NCBI RefSeq assembly: GCF_009827655.1
Contig: NZ_WTYV01000003.1
Span: 186,001 to 250,000 of the forward strand
Reading direction: 5' to 3'
DNA: 64,000 nucleotides
Origin: Alteraurantiacibacter buctensis
GTDB taxonomy: Bacteria; Pseudomonadota; Alphaproteobacteria; Sphingomonadales; Sphingomonadaceae
The translations under genes were made by a program, and so were the position numbers. This document shows, one piece after another, positions 41,125 to 50,818 of the stretch (its first letter is position 1; the number at the start of each line of letters is the position of its first letter). The notes beneath the pieces are model-generated. The model worked only from the letters and a program-made list of their open reading frames with translations, was not told the origin of the DNA and did no database searches.

Positions 41125-42740
41125 GCGGCCCCGGTTTCTCCCGCCGCGAAATGCTGGCCATCGGCGGAGCTGCCGCCGGTCTGGCCGCCATGACCCCGCT
41201 GGCGCATGCCCGCATGTTGCCGGAAGCGATGGACCGCGACGTCTTCGCCGCTGCCTGCCGGGAACTGCGCGCCATCGTGGGCGAGGACTGGGTGTTCGCT
41301 GACGAAGCGTCCACCATCAGTTACCGCAAGAGCTTCATTCCCGACTTGCGGGGTGAGCACATCCCGTCCGGCGCTGTGGCTCCTGCTAGTGTCGAGCAGG
41401 TGCAGGCAATCCTCGCCGTGGCCAACCGCTACAAGCTCCCGCTGTGGCCGGTCAGCACCGGGCACAACATGGGCTATGGCATGGCCACCCCTGCCAGCAG
41501 CGGCCAGATGATCCTGGACCTGAAGCGGATGAACCGGATCATCGACTTCGATGCCGAACTGGGCACCATCCTGGTGGAGCCGGGCGTCACCTACCAGCAG
41601 ATCCACGACTATATCGAAGAGCACAACCTGCCCTACTGGCTGGACGTGCCCACCGTGGGCCCGATCGTCTCGATGGTGGGCAACACGCTGGAACGCGGCG
41701 TGGGATACACTCCGTATGGCGACCACTTCTTCATGCAGTGCGGCATGGAAGTGGTGCTGGCCGATGGCTCGATCCTGCGCACGGGCATGGGCAGCATCGA
41801 GAACGGCAACACCTGGCAGGCGTTCAAATGGGGTTATGGCCCCTATCTGGACGGTATCTTCACCCAATCAAACTTCGGCGTTGTGGTGAAGATGGGCATG
41901 TGGCTGATGCCAAAGCCACCGGTCTACAAGCCCTTCGTGGTCCGCTCGGCAAACTTCGAGGACGTGGCGGCGATAACCAATACCATCCGCCCGTTCCGGA
42001 TGAACAACCTCATTCCCAACGGTGTGCTGATCATGGGCGCGCTGTACCAGCTCGCCATGTTCAAGCGCCGCAGCGAGGTTTTCAGTGGCGATGGCGCAAT
42101 CCCCATGGACCTGCTGAAGGCCGAGGCCGCGCGCAACGGTCTGGGCATGTGGAACACCTATTTCGCACTCTACGGGACCGATGAGATTATCGGGGCAGTG
42201 GAACCGATCCTGCGCGGAGCATTCGAGGCTGCGGGCGGCGAGGTGCTGACCGAAGCCGAGATGGGCGGCAACCCCTGGTTTGAACACCACAAGACGCTGA
42301 TGCGCGGCGGCATGAGCCTGGAGGAGATCGGCCTGGTGCGCTGGTGGGGCCGCAACGGCGGGGCCGTGGCTTTCGCCCCTGTGGCGCCCGCCAAGGGTGA
42401 CCAGACGCTGGCCCAGTCGGCTCTCGCCACCGAGATCATGAACAAGTACGGCTTCGACTATGCCCCGGCCTATGCCGTGGGCGGGCGCGAACTGCACCAC
42501 ATCATCTTCCTGATGTTCGACAAGGGTGACGATGCCAGCGCCGCCCGCGCCGAACAGTGCATCGACGAGATGATCACCCGCTTCGGCGAGCGGGGCTGGG
42601 CGGCCTATCGGTCCTCGGTCAGCACCATGGACCTGGTGGCCCAGCAATACGGCCAGACCAACCGCGAGGTGAACGCGCGGATCAAGCAGGCGCTCGATCC
42701 CAACCACATCCTTGCGCCCGGCAAGCAGGGGATCGCCTGA
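41121..42740 (+). CDS. VAO/PCMH-family FAD-linked oxidase, Tat-exported
   Basis: 539 residues from a GTG overlapping the cytochrome stop. Tat signal: FSRREMLAIGGAAAGLAAMT. The FAD-binding PCMH domain includes LPLWPVSTGHNMGYGMATPA, ILVEPGVTYQQIHDYI and MVGNTLERGVGYTPYGDHF. The cap domain ends with GGRELHHIIFLMFDKGDD, where His459/His460 align with VAO His422, the covalent flavin histidine, and then LDPNHILAPGKQGI. With its cytochrome it should oxidise a para-alkyl or benzylic phenol to alcohol or aldehyde in the periplasm. An SDR gene follows by 2 bp and could continue the oxidation in the cytoplasm. Confidence 0.9.
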   Translation: MSGPGFSRREMLAIGGAAAGLAAMTPLAHARMLPEAMDRDVFAAACRELRAIVGEDWVFADEASTISYRKSFIPDLRGEHIPSGAVAPASVEQVQAILAVANRYKLPLWPVSTGHNMGYGMATPASSGQMILDLKRMNRIIDFDAELGTILVEPGVTYQQIHDYIEEHNLPYWLDVPTVGPIVSMVGNTLERGVGYTPYGDHFFMQCGMEVVLADGSILRTGMGSIENGNTWQAFKWGYGPYLDGIFTQSNFGVVVKMGMWLMPKPPVYKPFVVRSANFEDVAAITNTIRPFRMNNLIPNGVLIMGALYQLAMFKRRSEVFSGDGAIPMDLLKAEAARNGLGMWNTYFALYGTDEIIGAVEPILRGAFEAAGGEVLTEAEMGGNPWFEHHKTLMRGGMSLEEIGLVRWWGRNGGAVAFAPVAPAKGDQTLAQSALATEIMNKYGFDYAPAYAVGGRELHHIIFLMFDKGDDASAARAEQCIDEMITRFGERGWAAYRSSVSTMDLVAQQYGQTNREVNARIKQALDPNHILAPGKQGIA

Positions 42741-42742
42741 TC

Positions 42743-43507
42743 ATGAGCCGGGTCAGCTATGACTTCTCGGGCCGCACGGCCCTAGTTACCGGCGGGGCCA
42801 CCGGCATCGGGCGCGAGACCGCCAAGGCCTTTGCCGCCGCCGGCGCCAGCGTGATGATCGGCGACATCGACCCGCGGGCCGAGGAAACCGTCGCCATCAT
42901 CAGGCAGGCTGGCGGCACGGCGGATTTCAACCCCACCGATGTCACCATCGGCGACCAAGTGCGCGCCCTGGTGGCGGCGACGCTGAAGACCTACGGCGGC
43001 CTCCACATGGCGTTCAACAACGCCGGCGTGCTGCCACCGCTGCGCCCGATCCACGAAGTGCCGGATAACGAACTGGACCTGGCCATCGCGGTCGATTTCA
43101 AGGGTGTGTGGTATGCCATGCAGGCGGAAATCCGCCATTTCCTGGATGTTGGCGGTGGCTCCATCGTCAATACCGCCAGCGTCGGCGCGCTGATCGCGGA
43201 CCCGAACATGGCGGCCTATTGCGCGATGAAGCACGCGGTGGCCGGCCTGACCAAGGCGGCTGCGGTTGAATATGCCCGGAAGAACATTCGCGTGAACTGC
43301 ATTGCCCCCGGCTTCATCGCCACCCCTATGACTCAGGCCTGGGTGGACAGCGAGGAGTTCAAGGCCATGTTCTTCCAGCACAACGTGTCTGGCCGCATGG
43401 CCATGCCAGAGGAAATCGCCGCCACGGTGCTGCACCTGTCGTCCGATGCCGCCAGCTTCGTCAACGGCGCCACCTGGACCATCGACGGCGGGCAGACGGC
43501 GCACTGA
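42743..43507 (+). CDS. SDR-family oxidoreductase
   Basis: 254 residues. Classical SDR: ALVTGGATGIGRETAKAFAA, NNAGVLPP, Ser in NTASVGALIAD, Tyr-x3-Lys in AYCAMKHAVAGL, and IDGGQTAH at the end. Two bases after the VAO-type flavoprotein gene, hence co-translated; the likely role is NAD-linked oxidation of the alcohol formed by that enzyme. Last gene before the response-regulator locus; an inverted repeat follows its stop. Confidence 0.92.
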   Translation: MSRVSYDFSGRTALVTGGATGIGRETAKAFAAAGASVMIGDIDPRAEETVAIIRQAGGTADFNPTDVTIGDQVRALVAATLKTYGGLHMAFNNAGVLPPLRPIHEVPDNELDLAIAVDFKGVWYAMQAEIRHFLDVGGGSIVNTASVGALIADPNMAAYCAMKHAVAGLTKAAAVEYARKNIRVNCIAPGFIATPMTQAWVDSEEFKAMFFQHNVSGRMAMPEEIAATVLHLSSDAASFVNGATWTIDGGQTAH

Positions 43508-43509
43508 GC

Positions 43510-43530
43510 ATCCCCCCATCTGGCGGGGAT
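43510..43530. promoter_or_regulatory. ATCCCC-N9-GGGGAT inverted repeat (surface regulon, site 1)
   Basis: Two bases after the SDR stop and 170 bp before the response-regulator ATG. It resembles the repeats at 44394 and 52905. It may equally serve as a terminator for the SDR operon. A second weaker GCCCC-N10-GGGGC repeat lies at 43568-43587. Confidence 0.5.
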
Positions 43531-43679
43531 TCTCGCGCGGCTTTGCCCGCTCTATGGCCGTACCACTGCCCCACGCATAACCGGGGCGGGCGGAGCTTGG
43601 GGCATTGGCGCACTTCCTGCAGCACCTGGTTCGCAAGGCAGGCTGGAAGTTGCTGGATATTGCGGGCAAACAGACAGCG

Positions 43680-44381
43680 ATGAGCGAGGCAGAGACAGAC
43701 CGGCCAACACCCGTTTCGGCGATGCCCGCGCGGGTCATCGTGGTGGAGGACGACGAGCGGCTCCGATCCTATGCGCTGGGCGCCCTGGCCGGGGCGCAGG
43801 ATATCGCCGTGGTGGGGGATGCCGGGTCGCTGGCCGCCGGCCTGCCGCTGGTGGACCTGCAACCCGATCTGGCGCTGCTGGACCTGGGGCTGCCCGATGG
43901 CAGCGGCCAGACCATCATCCAGGCCATCCGCGAACGCGTTCCGGGTTGCCGGGTGCTGGTGTTCACCGTGTTCGAGGACAGGGCCAGCGTGCTAGGCACG
44001 TTGAAGGCAGGGGCCGACGGCTATATCCTAAAGGATACCTCGGTGGAGCAGTTGCTGGGCCACGTGCGGGCCACGCTGGCCGGGGAAACGCCGATCAGCG
44101 CTCGCGCCGCCAGCCATCTCCTCAGCCTGGTGCGTGATGAGCCGGTGGCGCCCGAGCCCGCCGATCCCGCAGCGCCGCATCTTTCCCCGCGCGAGCGTGA
44201 ACTGCTGGAGTATCTCGCCCGGGGCTTGAGCCGCAAGGAAGCTGCGCGGGTGATGAACCTGTCGCCCTACACGGTCGCCGAATACATGCAGGCGATCTAT
44301 CGCAAGTTGCAGGTGAAATCGCGCGGCGAGGCGGTGTTCGAGGCCATTCAGGCCCGGCTGATCCGGATCGATCGCGAATAG
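43680..44381 (+). CDS. NarL/FixJ-family response regulator
   Basis: 233 residues from the ATG at 43680; an in-frame TTG at 43605 behind GGAG would add 25 residues. Receiver domain about residues 15-130: VIVVEDDERL, phospho-acceptor Asp68 in LLDLGLPDGSG, Thr in VFTVFED and Lys in YILKDTS. C-terminal LuxR-type HTH: LSPRERELLEYLARGLSRKE, then AARVMNLSPYTVAEYMQAIY-KL. No kinase is adjacent, but a HisKA_3-type kinase, the class that pairs with NarL regulators, ends the locus at 54108. C-run/G-run repeats before this gene, the autotransporter and the DUF3592 operon are the likely binding sites. Confidence 0.92.
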   Translation: MSEAETDRPTPVSAMPARVIVVEDDERLRSYALGALAGAQDIAVVGDAGSLAAGLPLVDLQPDLALLDLGLPDGSGQTIIQAIRERVPGCRVLVFTVFEDRASVLGTLKAGADGYILKDTSVEQLLGHVRATLAGETPISARAASHLLSLVRDEPVAPEPADPAAPHLSPRERELLEYLARGLSRKEAARVMNLSPYTVAEYMQAIYRKLQVKSRGEAVFEAIQARLIRIDRE

Positions 44382-44393
44382 TTTGAGGGGCTT

Positions 44394-44413
44394 ATCCCCC
44401 CATGTAGGGGGAT
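44394..44413. promoter_or_regulatory. ATCCCCC-N6-GGGGGAT inverted repeat (surface regulon, site 2)
   Basis: The 20-bp element lies 12 bp after the regulator stop and 60 bp before the autotransporter ATG. The half-sites resemble NarL heptamers (TACYYMT). A GGGG block precedes it, as at site 3. Terminator function is the alternative. Confidence 0.6.
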
Positions 44414-44473
44414 GTTTCCTGACGGCCGCTTTTGGGAGTGAGGCGCAATCTTCACACCCAAAGGTAGGTTATC

Positions 44474-47400
44474 ATGTCCGCTGTCACTTCGCGTTCCGCC
44501 CGCAAGCTCCTGTCCGGCCTTGGCCTGATGGCGTCGGCCTCGGTCCTGTCGATGGTCGCGGCGGGGGAGGCGCAGGCCCAGTGCGCAGTCACTCCGGTGC
44601 AGCCGTTGAACGGCATCACGACCGACAACTCGCAGGTCGATTGCACCGGGGTGACCAGCGGTGCGATCGTTGTCGCCAACGCCAACAACGTGCTGGTCAA
44701 TGTAGCGCTTGGTGGCACGCAGCTGAGCACCTCAAGCATTCAGGTCATCGGCAATGGCAACTCGGTAGACATCCGCAACTCGGCGACCACTGCCGACGTG
44801 CAGGTGCTGGTGCAGGGCAACGCCGCAAGCCTGTCTCTGCAGGACAGCCAGAATACCAACTTCAGCGGTGCGGTTTCGGGTGCGGATGCGCAGTTCCGGA
44901 TCGGGAGCGGTGCGGTGGTTACCGCACAACCGGGCAGCCTGTCGATTGGCAGCCCGGCGGGGTCAGGTTCCACCTTTTCCCTGGGTGGCGAACTGTCCGC
45001 CATTGGCACCGTGCCTTCGGTCTTCGTGGTGGCTGGCAACACCGGCAATCAGACCTTCGAATTGCAGGCGGGCAGCAGGCTGACCGTGCAGAGCAATGGT
45101 CTGGCCTTTAGCGGTGGTGGCGGGGATGACCTGTTCATCATTCAGGATGGGTCCCTGATCCTGGGCGGCACCGGCAACAACATCCTGTTCAACGGCGGCG
45201 GTGATGCCGATGCCATGGAAATCAACGGATCCGGCATCACCAACTTCAACACCACCAGCATCGAAAAGCTGACGGTGGATGCCGGGACGGGCGGGTTCCG
45301 CGCGCTGAATGGTACCAATGCCGATCTGACTGAGGTTAACCTGCTGAGCGGAAACACGCGGGTGCTGGATCCGGCCGCGCTGGGGGTGAGCACCAGCCAG
45401 GTCTCTGTTGCGGCAGGGGCCAGCCTGACTCTTGCGCCATCAGTCCAGCAAACCTTCAACAACAGCTTTGCCGGTGCCGGGCAAATCGTATTGGGCACGC
45501 AGTTCAACGTCTTCACCTTCGGCGGGACGGCCAACGGGTTTACCGGCGAACTGGTGATCAGCCAGTTGAACAATGCGCTGCTCACTTCTGACACCGCCTT
45601 CGGCACGGGAACGATCACCAACAACGGCCAGTTGATCTTCGGCGGCGGGTTGAACGTGGCCAACACCATTTCCGGGACCGGCGCAGTGTGGATGACCGGA
45701 CCGGGGCAAAGCACCCTCTCCGGCATCAACAGCTATACCGGCAGCACGCTGATCTCCGGCGGGCAGTTGAACGTGACCAACGGCAGCGCCTTGGGCACGG
45801 GCGCGGTCGATATTGATACCGGGGCCCTCCTCAACCTGGATTTCGCCGCCGACGGGACGCTGGCCAATGACCTGACCGGCGTTGGCACCCTGCGCAAATC
45901 GGGCAATGCCACCGTGACGCTAACCGGCACCAACACCCACACCGGCGGCACTGCGATCACCGCCGGCGCGCTGCGGGTGGACGGGTTCGACCGGCTGGGC
46001 ACGGGCGCGACCACGGTGGACGCCGGGGCCAGCCTGGTCCTGGATTACAGCGGCGCGGGCCAGCTGCTGCAAACCACTTCCTTCATGAGCGGCGGCGGCG
46101 CCTTCATCAAGGAAGGTACGGGCGATGTGGTGCTGGACGTTGCCAGCCTGTTTACCGGCGGCACCATCATCCACGGCGGGCGGCTGGGCCTGAACGATGG
46201 CGGAGCACTGGGCACGGGATCGATCCAGGTGGATGCCGGGGCGATCCTGGGCATCGGCGGCATCACCCTGAACAACACCATCACCGGCTCCGGGTCGATC
46301 ATCAAGACGGCCAACAACCAGTCCACCCTTGGCGGCGACAACACCGGCTTCGCTGGCTTGTTCGACGTGCAGGATGGCGGCGTGGAACTTACCGATGGCC
46401 GTGCAGCGGGCGTGGGTGACCTTGCAATTGCCAGCGGCAGCTTCGTGTTTGTGAACAGCCTGGTGGGCGATACCACCATTGCCGCCGACATTTCCGGCGC
46501 GGGCGATCTGGAGAATTTCGGCAACACCCGCCTGACACTGACCGGCAACAACAGCCTGTCCGGCGTGGTCTTCATCTCCAACGGCACCCTGCAGATCGAG
46601 GGCAGCCAGAACATCGGCACTGCCACGATCAATATAGCCGGCAGCGCAGCCACGCTGAACCTGGACACCGCAGGAACCACAACTCTCAGCAACGTCGTCT
46701 CCGGTAATGGCGGCCTAGTGAAAACCGGCACCGGCACGGTGTTCGTCACCGGCAACAACACCTATGCCGGTGGTACGGACATCCAGCAGGGCGCTATCCG
46801 CGTAACCGATGTTAGCTTCCTGGGCTCCGGCGCGATCACCGTGCAGCAGGGCGCGGCGCTGGACCTGTCCATCGCCGGCCAGCAGACGCTGAACCAGGCG
46901 ATCAGCGGCGCGGGCCTGCTGCGCAAGTCCGATGTGGGCGACCTGACCCTGCTGGGCAACGGGCTGACCGGCGGGCTGGACGTGGTCGGCGGGCGAGTGA
47001 TCGTGAGCACCGCAGGTGCCATCGGCGGTGGTCAGGTGAGCCTAGCGGCCGACACGCAGCTTGTATTCGATACCAGCGGCACCGAGACGATGGGCAACAC
47101 CATTATCGGGGGCGGCGGCCTGACGAAGGATGGATCGGGCGTGCTGGTGATCCAGAACGCCAACACTTTCACCGGCGGCACCCTGGTCAACGCCGGCCGG
47201 CTGGGCCTCAACCACGGTCAGGCGCTGGGCACCGGCCCGGTTGTGGTACTGCAGGGGGCGCAGCTCTCGATCGGCGGGATTGCGCTGGCGAACGACATCA
47301 GCGGTGCCGGCCAGGTGCTCAAGACCAGCAGCAACACCGGCAGCCTGACCGGCACCAACACGTACACCGGCGGTACGGAAATCCAGGGTGGCACGCTGGT

Positions 47401-49582
47401 GGTCAATTCCCCGGCGGCGCTGGGCACCGGGGGCGTAAGCCTGGGTGCAGGGACCTTCCTGAACCTCGCTTACAGTGGCAGCACCAACGTGGCGCTGAAC
47501 AACGTGCTGAGCGGCTCAGGCACGCTGGTAAAGGACGGCAGCGGCACCGTAGTGATCAACGCCGCCAACAGCTACACCGGCGGTACCGCGATCAACGCAG
47601 GCCAACTGGCACTGGGTAACGGCGGTGCGCTTGGCACGGCAGGCGTGACCATCGCCAGCGGGGCGGAACTTGCCATCGGCAGCGCTACCCTGGCCAACGC
47701 GCTGACCGGTGCGGGCCGGGTGGTCAAGACGGGTAGCGGCACGGGTTTGCTGTCGGGCAACAACAGCTATTCGGGCGGCACCCTGATCCAGGGCGGCGAT
47801 CTGGCGGTAACCAGCGTCAACGCGCTGGGCACCGGCGGGGTCAGCACCACCAGCGGCACGGCGCTGCGGGTGGGCAATGCGACAGCGCAGACACTGGGGC
47901 TGGCGCTGACCGGCGCGGGCAGCCTGGTCAAGAGCAACACGGGCGACCTGACGGTGACCAACAATGCCCTCACCGGCGGCCTCAGCATCACCGCCGGGCG
48001 CGTGTTGGCCACCGGAGGTTCCACCGGCACCGGCAGCGGGGCCGTGGCGATCTCCTCGGGAGCCGAGCTGGTCTATACCAACGCCACTGATGCCACTTTC
48101 GCCAACGGCCTGTCCGGCGCGGGCACCTTCCGGAAGCTGGGGGCAGGGCGGCTGCTATTCGGCGGACCGGCCAGCATTGGCTCCCTGGCAGTGGACGCGG
48201 GCTCTGTGCGGATCAATGGCACGCTGACTGGCAACGTCAACATAGCCAGCGGCGCGCGGCTCGACGGCACCGGGCAGGTCACCGGCACGCTGACCAATAA
48301 CGGCACCGTGGCCCCCGGCAATTCGATCGGCACACTGACGGTGCAGGGCAACTATGTTCACACCAGCGGATCGGTGCTGGAGATCGAGTTTGACGGCAGC
48401 AGCGGCATTGACCTGCTGGCGGTCAACGGCACGGCCACCCTGAACGGCGGCACGTTGCGCTTCATCTCCACCACCGGCGCGGAAGGCAGTGGTGGCACGT
48501 TCCTTACTGCGACCGGCGGCGTGACCGGGACCTTCGCCACCGTGGAAACGGTGGGCGCGGCCCTGCCGCTGGCGGTGATCTACCAGACCAACAGCGCGCT
48601 GATGGCCCCTTCGGTGCTGACCGCGCGGCCCAGCACGTTCAATGCCCAGACGCTGGCCGGGGCCGATACCACACTGACCTTCATCGATGCGATGGGCCTT
48701 ACCGACCTGCGCCACGGCACCGGCAACCGGGTTTGGCTGAGCGGCCTGGGCGCCTGGGGCAGCCGCAGCGCCACCGCGTCCACGCTGGCCTACGATCACG
48801 ATGTCGCCGGCCTGGCTGGCGGGGTGAACCTGGCCGTTGGCGGTGATGTGACCCTGGGCGCGGCCGTGGGCTGGGCCAGCGGAGACATTACCCTGGGCAG
48901 CAATGGCGGCGGGGGCGAGCAGTCGAGCGTGCTGGGCGCGCTGACCCTGCGCCATGCCAGCACCGCAAACAGCAATGCCCCGCGCCTGGGGGCGGGCGTG
49001 GTCTATGGCCGGATCGACCAGGACACGCTGCGCAACGTCAGCTTCAACGGCTTCTCCGCCAGCGTGGAAGGTGCCACGCAAAGCGATGTGCTGGCCGCCT
49101 TCGCGGAGGCTGCCGTGCCGCTAGCCGAGCAGGGCAACTGGCGCTTTGCCGCCAACGCCAACGGGGCCTGGGTTCACCTGTCGCAGGACGGCTATACCGA
49201 AGGCGGCACCAGTCCGCTGCGGCTGAAGCTGGACGACCTGTCCACCAGCACGCTGGAGGCGGAAGGCCTGCTGTCGGCCACGCTCAACCTGCTGGATGGC
49301 GGCTTCGCGGCGGAAGATTCGCCGGAACGGCTGGACCTGCGGTTCGATCTCGGCGCCCGCTACCTAGCTGCGCTGGGCGATCGGGCAATCCCGGTCACCT
49401 TCGCCGCCAGCAATGCCGGGGTGGTCCTGCAAGGCGACACCCGCGACGTGGTGCAGGGCGTGGGCGGGGTCAGCGGGAGCTATACCACGCGCGAAAACCT
49501 CTCGGTGGGCCTGGGGTACCGGGCAGAAATCGGCCAGCGCGACAACCACAGCGTGCGGGCCACCGTCAGCCTGGCATTCTGA
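44474..49582 (+). CDS. Autotransporter adhesin with beta-strand repeats (type Va)
   Basis: 1,702 residues. A signal peptide (ends GEAQA-QCAV, about residue 36) is followed by a passenger to about residue 1,400 and a C-terminal autotransporter barrel (about 1,401-1,702; WLSGLGAWGSRSATASTLAY to the terminal ATVSLAF). The passenger is a predicted beta-helix carrying about 12 repeats of the autotransporter-associated type. NNGTVAPGNSIGTLTVQGNY marks its end. No protease or lipase motif is evident, so adhesion or surface structure is likely. It is preceded by AAGGTAGG and a C-run/G-run repeat, and followed 3 bp later by the DUF1176 genes. Expression is probably set by the response regulator just upstream. 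Confidence 0.93.
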   Translation: MSAVTSRSARKLLSGLGLMASASVLSMVAAGEAQAQCAVTPVQPLNGITTDNSQVDCTGVTSGAIVVANANNVLVNVALGGTQLSTSSIQVIGNGNSVDIRNSATTADVQVLVQGNAASLSLQDSQNTNFSGAVSGADAQFRIGSGAVVTAQPGSLSIGSPAGSGSTFSLGGELSAIGTVPSVFVVAGNTGNQTFELQAGSRLTVQSNGLAFSGGGGDDLFIIQDGSLILGGTGNNILFNGGGDADAMEINGSGITNFNTTSIEKLTVDAGTGGFRALNGTNADLTEVNLLSGNTRVLDPAALGVSTSQVSVAAGASLTLAPSVQQTFNNSFAGAGQIVLGTQFNVFTFGGTANGFTGELVISQLNNALLTSDTAFGTGTITNNGQLIFGGGLNVANTISGTGAVWMTGPGQSTLSGINSYTGSTLISGGQLNVTNGSALGTGAVDIDTGALLNLDFAADGTLANDLTGVGTLRKSGNATVTLTGTNTHTGGTAITAGALRVDGFDRLGTGATTVDAGASLVLDYSGAGQLLQTTSFMSGGGAFIKEGTGDVVLDVASLFTGGTIIHGGRLGLNDGGALGTGSIQVDAGAILGIGGITLNNTITGSGSIIKTANNQSTLGGDNTGFAGLFDVQDGGVELTDGRAAGVGDLAIASGSFVFVNSLVGDTTIAADISGAGDLENFGNTRLTLTGNNSLSGVVFISNGTLQIEGSQNIGTATINIAGSAATLNLDTAGTTTLSNVVSGNGGLVKTGTGTVFVTGNNTYAGGTDIQQGAIRVTDVSFLGSGAITVQQGAALDLSIAGQQTLNQAISGAGLLRKSDVGDLTLLGNGLTGGLDVVGGRVIVSTAGAIGGGQVSLAADTQLVFDTSGTETMGNTIIGGGGLTKDGSGVLVIQNANTFTGGTLVNAGRLGLNHGQALGTGPVVVLQGAQLSIGGIALANDISGAGQVLKTSSNTGSLTGTNTYTGGTEIQGGTLVVNSPAALGTGGVSLGAGTFLNLAYSGSTNVALNNVLSGSGTLVKDGSGTVVINAANSYTGGTAINAGQLALGNGGALGTAGVTIASGAELAIGSATLANALTGAGRVVKTGSGTGLLSGNNSYSGGTLIQGGDLAVTSVNALGTGGVSTTSGTALRVGNATAQTLGLALTGAGSLVKSNTGDLTVTNNALTGGLSITAGRVLATGGSTGTGSGAVAISSGAELVYTNATDATFANGLSGAGTFRKLGAGRLLFGGPASIGSLAVDAGSVRINGTLTGNVNIASGARLDGTGQVTGTLTNNGTVAPGNSIGTLTVQGNYVHTSGSVLEIEFDGSSGIDLLAVNGTATLNGGTLRFISTTGAEGSGGTFLTATGGVTGTFATVETVGAALPLAVIYQTNSALMAPSVLTARPSTFNAQTLAGADTTLTFIDAMGLTDLRHGTGNRVWLSGLGAWGSRSATASTLAYDHDVAGLAGGVNLAVGGDVTLGAAVGWASGDITLGSNGGGGEQSSVLGALTLRHASTANSNAPRLGAGVVYGRIDQDTLRNVSFNGFSASVEGATQSDVLAAFAEAAVPLAEQGNWRFAANANGAWVHLSQDGYTEGGTSPLRLKLDDLSTSTLEAEGLLSATLNLLDGGFAAEDSPERLDLRFDLGARYLAALGDRAIPVTFAASNAGVVLQGDTRDVVQGVGGVSGSYTTRENLSVGLGYRAEIGQRDNHSVRATVSLAF
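45725..48010 (+). repeat. About 12 passenger-domain repeats (PATR type) in the autotransporter
   Basis: Repeats of roughly 60-70 residues each carry a NxYTGGTxIxxGxL core followed by ALGTGxVxV. Well-kept cores are NSYTGSTLISGGQL, NTYTGGTEIQGGTL, NSYTGGTAINAGQL and NSYSGGTLIQGGDL; degenerate ones are NTGFAGLFDVQDGGV and NNSLSGVVFISNGTL. They are coding repeats that build beta-helix rungs, not mobile DNA. Confidence 0.8.
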
Positions 49583-49585
49583 GCC

Positions 49586-50818
49586 ATGTCCCTAAGCTTC
49601 CCGGCGGGTTGGTTTATCCCTCGTTCTGGGAAGCAGGCCCCGGCCGGCGCCGCAGCCCTACTGATTGCGCTGGCCGGGGCCACCTTTCCGTTCCAGGTCA
49701 TGGCGGAGCAGAACCTCTCGCCCCAGGCCGCGGCCACAGCCGGGGCCATGCAGGCGATGGGGCCGGGCGAGGCGGGGGACTGGGTTTTCACTTGCGACAA
49801 CCGCGCATGGTGCACGATCATCGGACATGATGGCCTGGCCGAACCCAACCGGGTGGTGGCACATGGCACGCGATCGCTGGCCCTGCGCCTCTGGGTCAAC
49901 CCGCAAGGACAGGTGGCCCGGCTGGAGTTCATCCCCGACGAGCAGGTCACCGACCAGCCGGTGGCGGGTATCGATTGTTCCTCTTCGTTTGAACTTGCGA
50001 TGCCACGGTTGCGCGGTCGGGCGGTAACCATGCCGTTCAGCCGCGGAGAACTCGCGGGCACCGATCTGGCCGCCGTGGTCACGCATTTGCGCAGCGGGCG
50101 GGTGCTGGCAGCCGTCAACCCGCAGACCGGTGCTCTGCGCCTGCGCCTGCCGTGGATCGGCTTTGCAGACGCGATGGAACAGGTGCGCCAGCGCCAGCGG
50201 GCCATCGGGCGCTGGCTGCGGCGGGTGCGGCCCGACCAGCGCGAGGTGCAACTGCGGGCGATCACACCCGTTATCGTCTCGGGCGTGCCGCCGGTTACCG
50301 CCGAACAGATGGACTGGTGCGCCAGCGGCATCGATGCAGCAGACCTGCACGCCTTCGACCTTGGGCCCGTGGGCCAGCTCTGGCAACACACCTGCACCGG
50401 GGATGCGCGCAACGCGTCCGTCTCACGCTTCTTCATTCACCTTGGGGATGGGACCGAGGCCCAGGCCTTTGCCCAGCGCGGGGAGATGGGATTGACTGTA
50501 TCGGACGATGGCTTTTTCTGGCCCAACCGCGCCCCGGTGCTGCGCCTGCCGGGGGAAATGGGCCAGACCACGGCGCAGCATGGCTGGTTCTGGCCCAATG
50601 CCCGGGTGGAGGCGGACTTCGGTGTGATTCGTTCGGTCAGCTATGGCATGCAAGGGCGCGAGGACTGCGGGATCAGCGCCGTCTGGGGCTGGACCGGACA
50701 GGAGTGGGTGGTGGTGGAACAGAGGATCATGACGTTGTGTCGGGGGCTAGCGGTCAGTGACTGGCCGGTCTCCTGGCGCCGCCTTTCGCGCAGTGCCCGC
50801 GCAGGTTCGGGCGAATGA
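49586..50818 (+). CDS. DUF1176 protein, copy 1 (exported)
   Basis: 410 residues, 3 bp after the autotransporter stop with no strong ribosome site, so probably translationally coupled. Signal-type hydrophobic stretch near residues 20-40 (GAAALLIALAGATFPFQVMA). DUF1176 signatures: GDWVFTCDNRAWCTIIG near the start and REDCGISAVWGWTGQEWVVV with MTLCRG near the end, including four conserved cysteines that could pair. Function of the family is unknown. First of three tandem, diverged copies (410, 333 and 355 residues). Confidence 0.82.
   Translation: MSLSFPAGWFIPRSGKQAPAGAAALLIALAGATFPFQVMAEQNLSPQAAATAGAMQAMGPGEAGDWVFTCDNRAWCTIIGHDGLAEPNRVVAHGTRSLALRLWVNPQGQVARLEFIPDEQVTDQPVAGIDCSSSFELAMPRLRGRAVTMPFSRGELAGTDLAAVVTHLRSGRVLAAVNPQTGALRLRLPWIGFADAMEQVRQRQRAIGRWLRRVRPDQREVQLRAITPVIVSGVPPVTAEQMDWCASGIDAADLHAFDLGPVGQLWQHTCTGDARNASVSRFFIHLGDGTEAQAFAQRGEMGLTVSDDGFFWPNRAPVLRLPGEMGQTTAQHGWFWPNARVEADFGVIRSVSYGMQGREDCGISAVWGWTGQEWVVVEQRIMTLCRGLAVSDWPVSWRRLSRSARAGSGE

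Noticed and set aside
43510-43530. Inverted repeat as a pure terminator of the SDR operon
   Set aside because: A terminator role remains possible, but its resemblance to repeats in two other promoter gaps of the same locus made an operator the better reading.
45725-48010. Repeats as a possible CRISPR array or minisatellite
   Set aside because: They are long, diverged and in frame, and encode beta-helix rungs of the autotransporter; there are no short identical repeats with unique spacers.
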